Positions 1 to 5,189 of a stretch of 7,749 bases of DNA are shown piece after piece (the stretch's first letter is position 1; each line of letters opens with the position of its first letter). The DNA comes from Halobacteriales archaeon QH_10_70_21 (GTDB taxonomy: Archaea; Halobacteriota; Halobacteria; Halobacteriales; Haloarculaceae), in assembly GCA_003021325.1 (NCBI GenBank), contig PXQM01000159.1, forward strand, positions 1-7,749. Reading direction: 5' to 3'. The notes beneath the pieces are model-generated. The model did no database searches. It was not told where the DNA came from and saw only the letters and a list, made by a program, of their open reading frames with translations. The position numbers and the translations under genes are program-made.

Positions 1-193
1 CCGGTCCGACCGATACCGACAGGGCGAGCGTCCGTGTCGCGTTCCGTGGGGGGCGTGCGTTCCGTCTCGACCCGTGGACTCCGGTAGCGAGTGCGTGGCG
101 AACGCGGAGCGTGCGCTCGGCACGGCAGCAGCGGCAGTCTCCTTCGGTAAAGCCAGCTTCCTTGAGCCGTCGTTGTACCGATTCACTGCTCAT
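1..193 (-). CDS. Possible partial hypothetical protein (start of gene, runs off the left edge)
   Basis: A minus-strand frame opens with ATG at 193-191 and stays open to the window edge (about 64 codons). Its ATG overlaps the TGA stop of the ygfZ frame as ATGA, an arrangement often associated with translational coupling. The first residues (MSSESVQRRLKEAGFTEGDC) look like the start of a real helical protein, and a Cys cluster (CRCC) follows. After about residue 23 the translation becomes Arg-rich and low in acidic residues, and many codons end in A or T, unlike the confident genes here. It could be a genuine short gene, a gene with a frameshift, or chance. I recognise no family. Confidence 0.25.
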   Translation of the reverse strand, partial: MSSESVQRRLKEAGFTEGDCRCCRAERTLRVRHALATGVHGSRRNARPPRNATRTLALSVSVGP

Positions 194-1401
194 CCGTTCT
201 TTTCGTTGCGGAGATGGGTGAGGGCACCCCTTCCAGAAGCGTCCTGCGGAGGAGACGGGGTCCGACGTTCCGCCCTGCATTCAGCACTCCTCTGTGAACC
301 GTACGGGGCCCGCTTCTCCGGGCGGTAGAGGGGGCTGCGTCGACTCCCGGGTCCGGCTCGCATCGGGTCGGTGACATCCTCGGCGTCGACCTCCTCGCCG
401 TCGACGCGGACGGTCACCGCGTCGGCCTCCAGCCCGTAGTCGACGAGGGCGAGCGCGACCGGTGTCTCCAGCGTGGGGCTGTCGGCGGCGCGGGTCACCG
501 CGCCGACGGAGGCGTCGCCGTCGAAGACCGCTGCGTCGGCGTCCGGGAGCGCCCCGGGACGGAGCCCGACCAGGCGCCGCGAGGGCCGGCCGCGGTTCTC
601 GATTTTCGAGACGACCTCCTGGCCGACGTAGCAGCCCTTCTCGAAGTCCAGCGCGTTGCGGACGCCGACGACGTTGGGGACCGACCCCTCCAGTTCCGTC
701 TCGAACAGCGGCGTCCCCGCCTCCAGCGTCAGCCCGTCCCAGGTGTCGTAGCCGAACGGCGCCGCGTTGAGGCCGTGGTTGACCAGCGCGTCGAGGACGT
801 CGGCGGCGTCCTCGGCGGCGCAGATGACCTCGTAGCCCTCCTCGCCGGTGAGGTCGTCGGTGCGGACGACGGTGACGCCCCAGTCGCCGAGCGTCCCGCG
901 GACGAACGACAGCGGCTCGTCGGGGGTCCCGGGCCCGGTCAGCACGGAGGCGATCTTCTCGGTTGCCTTCGGGCCGTGGACGCCGAAGACGCCGAGGTCG
1001 TCGGTCGCAACGCGGACCTCGACGTCCTGGATGAAGGTCTTCCCGGCCCACTCCTCGGCCAGCGGGGCGGCGCGCTGCGGCGGGACGAAGCAGAGCAGGC
1101 GCTCGCCCGCGTTGTAGACGTAGAGGTCCGTCTCGACGGCGCCCTGCGGGTCGAGCAGGAGGGCGTAGACGCCCCGTCCGTCCTCGCTCGGCACGCGGTT
1201 GGAGACGGCGTTGTCGACGAAGTCGACCCGGTCGTCGCCGGTCACCTCGACGACGCCGTACCCCATCTCGATGACGCCGACGACGTTTCGCACCGCGCCG
1301 TGGGCGCGGTCGGGGCGGCCGTAGTTGGCGACCACGCGGCGGCCGCCGCGCTCGGCGAACGTCGCACCGTGGGCCTCGTGGAGGTCCGCGACGACTGTCA
1401 T
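190..1401 (-). CDS. ygfZ: YgfZ/GcvT-fold folate-binding protein (iron-sulfur cluster assembly/repair type)
   Basis: This 403-residue frame matches the haloarchaeal YgfZ/GcvT-like family, which is often annotated as aminomethyltransferase or glycine cleavage T protein. The diagnostic motif KGCYVGQE is at residues 255-262 with its Cys at 257. This K-G-C-Y-x-G-Q-E signature marks YgfZ, a tetrahydrofolate-binding protein that supports maturation or repair of some Fe-S enzymes, and separates it from true GcvT. The N-terminal part carries the GcvT-like fold (EVTGDDRVDFVDNAVSNRVP, LLLDPQGAVETDLYVY), followed by a C-terminal barrel-like region to about residue 350. The ATG at 1401 is chosen because a TATA-like box lies 27 nt upstream and upstream in-frame sequence is Arg-rich non-protein-like translation. 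The last ~48 residues (from about 355) are Arg/Ser/Pro-rich with A/T-ending codons, so the ancestral stop may have been lost. The upstream DUF6432-like gene is on the same strand, 95 nt away. Confidence 0.88.
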   Translation of the reverse strand: MTVVADLHEAHGATFAERGGRRVVANYGRPDRAHGAVRNVVGVIEMGYGVVEVTGDDRVDFVDNAVSNRVPSEDGRGVYALLLDPQGAVETDLYVYNAGERLLCFVPPQRAAPLAEEWAGKTFIQDVEVRVATDDLGVFGVHGPKATEKIASVLTGPGTPDEPLSFVRGTLGDWGVTVVRTDDLTGEEGYEVICAAEDAADVLDALVNHGLNAAPFGYDTWDGLTLEAGTPLFETELEGSVPNVVGVRNALDFEKGCYVGQEVVSKIENRGRPSRRLVGLRPGALPDADAAVFDGDASVGAVTRAADSPTLETPVALALVDYGLEADAVTVRVDGEEVDAEDVTDPMRAGPGSRRSPLYRPEKRAPYGSQRSAECRAERRTPSPPQDASGRGALTHLRNEKNG

Positions 1402-1423
1402 TGTCGAACCGACGGACCGACGC

Positions 1424-1432
1424 GGTAAAACA
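1424..1432 (-). promoter_or_regulatory. TATA-like box for ygfZ
   Basis: Read on the minus strand the segment is TGTTTTACC, centred about 27 nt before the ygfZ ATG. That spacing fits a haloarchaeal TATA box driving a leaderless or near-leaderless transcript. No ribosome binding site is visible between it and the start codon. Transcription start is inferred, not seen. Confidence 0.6.
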
Positions 1433-1471
1433 GCCGCGGGTCGGACGCGCCGTGCGCTCGGACGGATTGCT

Positions 1472-1487
1472 GTGTAGAAGACTACAC
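1472..1487. other. Perfect short inverted repeat between the DUF6432-like gene and ygfZ
   Basis: GTGTAG (1472-1477) and CTACAC (1482-1487) are perfect reverse complements around a 4-nt spacer (AAGA). The element starts 10 nt past the stop codon of the minus-strand gene at 1497-1796 and lies about 40 nt upstream of the ygfZ TATA-like box. It could be a small hairpin near the end of the upstream transcript or a dyad operator for ygfZ. There is no long T-run beside it on the minus strand, so a classical terminator is not well supported. Confidence 0.4.
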
Positions 1488-1496
1488 CGACCCGTA

Positions 1497-1796
1497 TCAG
1501 ACCCCGAGCCGGTCGCGAATGCGCTCGAGGAGCGACCGGCCGCCGTCGTCGTCGGCGTCGGGGTCCGGCACCACCCGGTCGTCGGGGTAGATGCGCATCG
1601 GCTCGTCCTCGTTCTCGACGGTGATGAGCCCCGCCTGCTTCAGGTCGGCGAGCGCCGTCTCCAGCTCGTCGATGTCCACGTCGGCGTCGGAGCGGAGCTC
1701 GAACACCGTCATGCCCTCTTCGGTTCGCTCGACGAGCGCGTCGAGCACCGCGACCTGCGTGTCCTCGCGGTCGCGGTACTCCCCCTTCGCCTGCAT
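1497..1796 (-). CDS. DUF6432-like small protein with predicted winged-helix fold
   Basis: A 99-residue acidic protein. From memory it matches the haloarchaeal family DUF6432 (start of the type M-x-A-x-x-EYRDREDTQVAVLDALVER). The order of predicted segments resembles a winged helix-turn-helix: a helix around residues 10-22 (TQVAVLDALVER), EEGMTVFELR, then VDIDELETALADLKQAGLITVENE, which reads like a recognition helix followed by a wing. It ends in an acidic linker and a short basic tail (RSLLERIRDRLGV). No ligand-binding or catalytic motif is visible. A DNA-binding or protein-protein role is inference only. The ATG at 1796 is preceded by a well-placed TATA-like box. It lies upstream of ygfZ on the same strand and is divergent from the zinc-ribbon gene at 1897. 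Confidence 0.85.
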   Translation of the reverse strand: MQAKGEYRDREDTQVAVLDALVERTEEGMTVFELRSDADVDIDELETALADLKQAGLITVENEDEPMRIYPDDRVVPDPDADDDGGRSLLERIRDRLGV

Positions 1797-1817
1797 ACGT
1801 GGGGGTTTTGCCCGGGG

Positions 1818-1828
1818 GTATCTTAACC
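1818..1828 (-). promoter_or_regulatory. TATA-like box for the DUF6432-like gene
   Basis: On the minus strand this reads GGTTAAGATAC, an A/T-rich patch in very GC-rich surroundings, centred about 27 nt upstream of the ATG at 1796. It fits a leaderless promoter. It is the left half of a 100-bp divergent promoter region shared with the gene starting at 1897. Confidence 0.6.
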
Positions 1829-1861
1829 GTTCGCCGCCGCGACCCCCCAGGCCGGGGTCTC

Positions 1862-1872
1862 AAGTTTTATGC
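1862..1872 (+). promoter_or_regulatory. TATA-like box for the DUF7093-like zinc-ribbon gene
   Basis: AAGTTTTATGC is a clear A/T-rich box centred about 29 nt before the ATG at 1897. It is close to the haloarchaeal TATA consensus (TTTTAT core) and is the best-looking promoter in the window. About 35 bp separate it from the oppositely directed box at 1818-1828. Confidence 0.65.
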
Positions 1873-1896
1873 CCCCGAGACGGCCACACAACCACA

Positions 1897-2407
1897 ATGG
1901 GACTGAAGTGTTCGCTACTGGGTCACTCCTTCGAGCCCGCGGACTTCGAGCGGGAACGCGAGGAGCAGGGCTCCGAGGTCGTGACCGTCGTCCGGGAGAT
2001 AGAGCGGTGCGTCCGCTGCGGGGAGGAGCGGGTCGTCTCCGAGAGCACCGAAGTGACCGCCGGCCAGCGACGAGTTCGAGGCGCGCGACCCCGCCGAGGA
2101 GGACACCGAAATCCTCACCGACGAGGAGCCGGAGCGCGACCCCGGCGCCTGGCCCGAGGACCCCGACGGGGAGTGGGACCCCGACGAGACCGGGGCGGAC
2201 CCCGACGACGACGGCGACGAGACCGGGACGGACCCCGACGACGGGCCCGTCGCGCCCGACGAGGAGATCCTCTCGAGCATCACCGTGCCCGAGGGGAAGA
2301 TCGTCTGCACGGAGTGCGACTTCGGCGTCGACGCCGAGTCTTCCTACCGGGACGGCGACCCCTGCCCCGACTGTGGCGCCTGGCTGACGAGCGAGCGAAA
2401 TCGGTAA
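1897..2407 (+). pseudogene. DUF7093-like zinc-ribbon protein, frameshifted
   Basis: The N-terminal part (MGLKCSLLGHSFEPADFERE, then CVRCGEERVVSESTEVTA) reads in the frame of ATG 1897 and matches my memory of the haloarchaeal family DUF7093, including a CxxC pair. After about codon 55 this frame turns into Arg-rich nonsense. The frame one base on, open after a TGA at 2054-2056, gives a convincing acidic continuation (SDEFEARDPAEEDTEILTDE) and a C-terminal zinc-ribbon pair, CTEC and CPDC, ending at TAA 2405-2407. The break therefore lies at 2057-2068, in a C/G-rich stretch. Removing one base, or restoring a lost segment of length 2 mod 3, would rejoin the halves into about 169 residues. The middle is a low-complexity Asp/Pro/Glu linker. 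The family role is unknown. Sequencing error and true inactivation are both possible. Confidence 0.72.
2182..2243 (+). repeat. 29-nt direct repeat (two copies) inside the acidic linker of the zinc-ribbon gene
   Basis: The segments 2182-2210 and 2215-2243 are identical except for one G/A difference, with a 33-nt period (11 codons). In the second half's reading frame they encode DETGADPDD and DETGTDPDD. This looks like a recent small tandem duplication in a low-complexity linker, preserving frame. Confidence 0.7.
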
Positions 2408-2409
2408 AC
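2398..2409 (+). promoter_or_regulatory. Weak TATA-like box for the DUF5611-like gene
   Basis: AAATCGGTAAAC is the only A/T-rich patch ahead of ATG 2433 and sits about 24-35 nt upstream, overlapping the stop codon of the preceding gene. It may give the DUF5611-like gene its own leaderless transcript. Alternatively the gene is co-transcribed with the zinc-ribbon gene, as the gap is only 25 nt. Confidence 0.4.
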
Positions 2410-2432
2410 CATCGGCTTCCGATACCACGACC

Positions 2433-2825
2433 ATGGAAGAGTACAAGATGCGCCGCGGCGAGTACCTTGAAGAGCGCGTCCCGGACCTGGAAGCGACGGT
2501 CGAGGAGTACTTCGGGCCCATCACGGACACCGAGGAGTTCAGGGGCAGCGACCTCCACGTCGTCGAGGAGCCGGACAACCCCGTCTTCGACCGCATCGTC
2601 GCCGGGGCCGTCTCCTACTCCGGCAAGAAGGACAAGCTGGCCGTCGAGTTCCACGAGCGCGACCTCGAGGAGCTGATGGACACCGGCGACGTCGACGCCG
2701 CCGGCGACGCCAACGACGCCAAGAACGACTTCCTGCTCGAGTGCACCGGTCGGGACGCCAAGTCCCGCCGGGAGTCGATGAAGCGGGCCGTCGAGGACGA
2801 CGCCGAAAAGCCCGACAACGTCTGA
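2433..2825 (+). CDS. DUF5611 family protein
   Basis: An intact 130-residue acidic protein that I match from memory to archaeal DUF5611. The start [20 protein letters not shown] and the core [22 protein letters not shown] are typical of haloarchaeal members, and the C-terminal part ([22 protein letters not shown]) ends in an acidic tail. No signal peptide, membrane segment or catalytic motif is seen, so it should be a small cytosolic protein; its biochemical role is unknown. The ATG at 2433 gives the expected start and length. It follows the broken zinc-ribbon gene by 25 nt on the same strand, and its TGA stop (2823-2825) directly abuts the reverse-strand stop of the next gene. Codon use is the normal GC-ending pattern and the frame is clean. 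Confidence 0.88.
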   Translation: MEEYKMRRGEYLEERVPDLEATVEEYFGPITDTEEFRGSDLHVVEEPDNPVFDRIVAGAVSYSGKKDKLAVEFHERDLEELMDTGDVDAAGDANDAKNDFLLECTGRDAKSRRESMKRAVEDDAEKPDNV

Positions 2826-3002
2826 TTACATCACCGACGGAGCGCTCGATTTGTAGGCGCCCTCGGTGAGAAGCGCCTCCAGGTTCTCGTAGGGGATGAA
2901 CGCCAGCAGCTCCTCGTCGGCGTCGTAGAGCTCGACGCCGTGGTCGCGCTTCTCGTAGGCCGCACACTCCAGCTGGCCGTTCGGGAGGATGGCGCGGTAC
3001 AC
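2826..3002 (-). CDS. Small conserved-looking haloarchaeal protein, function unknown
   Basis: A 58-residue protein when started at the GTG at 3002 (read as [20 protein letters not shown]), continuing [25 protein letters not shown] and ending in SVM. The composition (acidic, alternating hydrophobic and charged residues) and GC-ending codons look genuinely coding, and the pattern is compatible with a small beta-rich fold. The frame stays open upstream to an alternative GTG at 3116, but that extension is Arg/Trp/Ser-rich and would overlap the thiDN promoter, so I reject it. A weak A/T-rich patch (GCGAAACG on the minus strand, about 3033-3040) lies some 35 nt upstream. Its TAA (2828-2826) touches the stop of the convergent DUF5611-like gene with zero spacing. 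I do not recognise a named domain. Confidence 0.7.
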   Translation of the reverse strand: MYRAILPNGQLECAAYEKRDHGVELYDADEELLAFIPYENLEALLTEGAYKSSAPSVM

Positions 3003-3089
3003 ACGCGACCGTTGGCGGCCGAGGCTCGAAGGCGTTTCGCCGGCCCGACGCGCCACGCTGACCGTCGGCGGCCCGGCGGACCACCACCG

Positions 3090-3099
3090 ATTTGTATTC
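3090..3099 (+). promoter_or_regulatory. TATA-like box for thiDN
   Basis: ATTTGTATTC is centred about 25 nt upstream of ATG 3119 in otherwise GC-rich DNA, with no ribosome binding site between. This fits a leaderless promoter. The 116-bp region 3003-3118 shows no CTGAGA-type core of a TPP riboswitch, so control of thiamine synthesis here would have to be by a protein regulator or be constitutive. Confidence 0.6.
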
Positions 3100-3118
3100 A
3101 CCGGCAATACCACCACGC

Positions 3119-4427
3119 ATGAGCGAGACGCGAACGCCCGCCCCGGTCGACCGGCCGGTCGTGTTGACCGTCGCGGGCAGCGACTCGGGCGGCGGCGCCG
3201 GGGTACAGGCCGACCTGAAGACCATCGAGGCGACCGGCGGGTTCGGTACCTCGGCCGTCACCGCAGTGACCGCACAGAACACGACCGGCGTCGAGTCGAG
3301 CCACGTCCTCCCCGTCGCGGAGCTGGAGGCGCAGCTGGACGCCGTGCTCTCGGACTTCGACGTCCGGGCGGTCAAGACGGGCATGCTCGGGACGGCCGAG
3401 GTGGTCGAGACGGTCAGGGCGTACGCGGCCGACCTCGGGTGCCCGCTCGTCGTCGACCCGGTGATGGTGGCGGCGACGGGCGACCGGCTGCTGACGGAGG
3501 CCGCCGAGACGGCCTACGAGGAGCTCGTCGCCGAGGCGACGCTGGTGACGCCGAACGCCGACGAGGCGGCCGTCCTGACCGGCGTCGAGCCGACCGACGA
3601 GGCCGGCGCCAGGCTGGCCGGCCAGCGGCTGCTGGCGACGGGTGCCGACGCCGCGCTGGTGACGGGCGGCCACGTCCCCGGCGACGAGGTGCTGGACACC
3701 CTCGTCACCGAGGACGCCATCGAGACGGCGCGGCACCCCCGCATCGACACCGATGCCACCCACGGCTCGGGGTGTGCGCTGTCGGCTGCGGTCGCCACCC
3801 GGCTGGCCCACGGCGAGCCGCTCGTGGACGCCGTCGGCCGGAGCGTCGCGTTCATGGAGCGCGCCGTCAGGTACCACCACGACGTCGGCGAGGGCCCCGG
3901 CGCGGTCCACCACCTCGTCGCGCTGCGGAACGAGGCAACCCGGGAGGCGACCGCCGAGGCCGTCACGGGTGCTGTCCGGCGGTTCGAGCGCGAGAACGTC
4001 CGCGCGCTGGTCCCGGAGGGGGGGATGAACGTCGTCGGTGCGACGCCGTACGCCGAGGGGACCGACGAGACGGCGGCCGTCGAGGGGCGGGTCACGAGGA
4101 CGCTGGACGGCGTCCGGGCCAACCGCGGCGTCCGGTTCGATCGGCGACGACGTCGTGGCCGCGCTCGACTCGCTGGAGTGGCCGGTCGTCGAGTACGACC
4201 GCGCCGCCGAACCCGAGGACGCGCCGGGAACGATGGACTGGGGCGCCGAGCAGGCCTTCGGGGACGCCGCAGCGGAGCGACCCGTCGCCGTCGTCGACCG
4301 CGGCGCCGTCGGCAAGGAACCGATGACGAAGCTGGTCGCCGAGGACGCCGGGACGCTCGGCGAGCGGCTCCTCGCGCTGAAGACGGCCCTCTCGGAGCCC
4401 GGGACCGGCGCCGGCGACGGGGGCTGA
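3119..4427 (+). pseudogene. thiD: thiDN: HMP/HMP-phosphate kinase fused to ThiN thiamine-phosphate synthase domain; ThiN half frameshifted
   Basis: The ThiD part (residues 1 to about 270) looks intact. It has the ribokinase-fold motif [17 protein letters not shown] at 19-35, [34 protein letters not shown], and the anion-hole motif THGSGC at 214-219 with the catalytic-type Cys219. ThiD phosphorylates hydroxymethylpyrimidine and then its monophosphate. A ThiN domain follows (RRFERENVRALVPEGGMNVV), which in archaea forms thiamine phosphate from the pyrimidine and thiazole units. At F340 (4136-4138) the frame breaks. The family-like sequence resumes one base out of phase from about 4140 (DDVVAALDSLEWPVVEYDRA, later VAVVDRGAVGKEPMTKLV) and ends at TGA 4425-4427. 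Comparing with ThiN domains from memory, about 25-30 residues around the GASxHVAR motif are absent, so a small deletion of length 2 mod 3 is likelier than a single-base slip. The ThiD activity could survive. Confidence 0.82.
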
Positions 4428-4440
4428 CCCGCCGGCGTCC

Positions 4441-4461
4441 GGTCGGCCCCGACCGCTTTTC
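4441..4461 (+). terminator. Terminator-like GC hairpin followed by a short T-run after thiDN
   Basis: GGTCG (4441-4445) and CGACC (4450-4454) form a short GC stem with a GCCC loop, followed by GCTTTTC. It lies 14 nt past the thiDN stop. The T-run is also the TATA-like box of alaX, so the element may serve both purposes. The stem is short and such pairings are common in GC-rich DNA, so this is tentative. Confidence 0.3.
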
Positions 4462-4462
4462 G
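4455..4462 (+). promoter_or_regulatory. TATA-like box for alaX
   Basis: GCTTTTCG is centred about 28 nt upstream of ATG 4487, the spacing seen for the other genes here. This suggests alaX has its own leaderless promoter even though it follows thiDN by only 59 nt. Confidence 0.5.
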
Positions 4463-4486
4463 TTCTCCGGCGGCTACGGGGCCCCG

Positions 4487-5119
4487 ATGACCGACCTGCT
4501 GTACCTCCCGGATTCCGACGACGTGACGAGCTTCTCGGCGACCGTGACCGAGGCGACGGACGACTACGTCGTCCTCGATGGGACGTACTTCTACCCGGAG
4601 GGCGGCGGCCAGCCCCCGGACCACGGGAAACCCGACCCCGGGACGACCGTCGAGGCCGAAATCGACGCCCAGCGGCGCGAGCGCCTGACCCGGATGCACA
4701 CCGCCCAGCACGTCGTTTCGCGGGTCGTCCTCGACGAGTACGGCGCCGGGACGGCCGGCAACCAGGTCGGCGTCGAGCGCTCGCGAATCGACTTCGAGCC
4801 CGCCGACTTCGACGGGGCGGACCTCGAGCGCATCGAGCGGCTGTCGAACGAGGCCATCGAGCGCGACCACGACGTCGTCAAGGAGAACCGGCCCCGCGAG
4901 CGGGTCGAACGCGAGGTCGACGAGGGGCGGGCGCTCCTGGAGTTGATACCGGATTCGGTCGACCCGCTCCGCGTCGTCGAAATCGATGGGTTCGACCTGT
5001 GCCCGTGCGGCGGCACGCACGTCGGGTCGCTGGGCGAGGTCGGCCGGGTCGAGATCGTCGACCGGTCCTCGAAGGGCGAGGACACGGAACGGATCGAGTT
5101 CGAGTTGCGGTCCGGCTGA
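4487..5119 (+). CDS. alaX: AlaX-type alanyl-tRNA editing hydrolase, apparent internal deletion
   Basis: A 210-residue free-standing relative of the AlaRS editing domain, which hydrolyses mischarged Ser-tRNA(Ala) (or Gly-tRNA(Ala)). Visible family signatures are FYPEGGGQP at residues 35-43, the zinc-binding HTAQH at 71-75, and CPCGGTH at 172-178, which supplies the Cys (174) and His (178) ligands. The start is ATG 4487, preceded by a TATA-like box. The segment between Q42 and H71 is only 28 residues, whereas the equivalent span in AlaRS and AlaX proteins is roughly 55. The strands that normally follow GGGQ (a V-x(n)-G-x-V-x-H type stretch) are missing, and the sequence jumps from PPDHG to KPDPGTTVEAEID. 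This suggests an in-frame loss of about 25-30 codons near 4620-4632. Zinc ligands remain, but folding could be affected. It follows thiDN and precedes mutS by 70 nt. Confidence 0.85.
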   Translation: MTDLLYLPDSDDVTSFSATVTEATDDYVVLDGTYFYPEGGGQPPDHGKPDPGTTVEAEIDAQRRERLTRMHTAQHVVSRVVLDEYGAGTAGNQVGVERSRIDFEPADFDGADLERIERLSNEAIERDHDVVKENRPRERVEREVDEGRALLELIPDSVDPLRVVEIDGFDLCPCGGTHVGSLGEVGRVEIVDRSSKGEDTERIEFELRSG

Positions 5120-5158
5120 CGGACGAGAGAGGGTCCACTTCCGCCGCGGTTCCGTCAC

Positions 5159-5166
5159 GTTTTACC
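5159..5166 (+). promoter_or_regulatory. TATA-like box for mutS
   Basis: GTTTTACC lies about 27 nt before ATG 5190. It shares the TTTTAC core with the box ahead of ygfZ and implies a leaderless mutS transcript separate from alaX. Confidence 0.6.
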
Positions 5167-5189
5167 CCGCGGCCGCCGGCGGTAGCCAC

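Noticed and set aside
74..328. An 84-codon plus-strand frame near the left edge
   Set aside because: It overlaps the end of ygfZ on the other strand, has no promoter or family resemblance, and has mixed codon use.
775..1428. A 217-codon plus-strand frame opposite ygfZ
   Set aside because: Its acidic, Val-rich composition is the mirror of the ygfZ codons (GAC read as GTC). YgfZ on the other strand has the diagnostic KGCYVGQE motif and a promoter.
1402..1863. N-terminal extension of ygfZ up to 1863
   Set aside because: The extra sequence is Arg/Gly-rich, is out of frame through the DUF6432-like gene, and passes the ygfZ TATA-like box.
3003..3116. Longer start (GTG at 3116) for the small minus-strand gene
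   Set aside because: The extension is Arg/Trp/Ser-rich with poor codon pattern and would overlap the thiDN promoter.
3003..3118. TPP riboswitch ahead of thiDN
   Set aside because: No CTGAGA-type core is present, and the TATA-like box position leaves essentially no 5' leader for a riboswitch.
3098..5158. A 686-codon open frame on the minus strand opposite thiDN and alaX
   Set aside because: Antisense shadow of recognised genes. It spans two genes and an intergenic gap, and its composition is not haloarchaeal protein-like.
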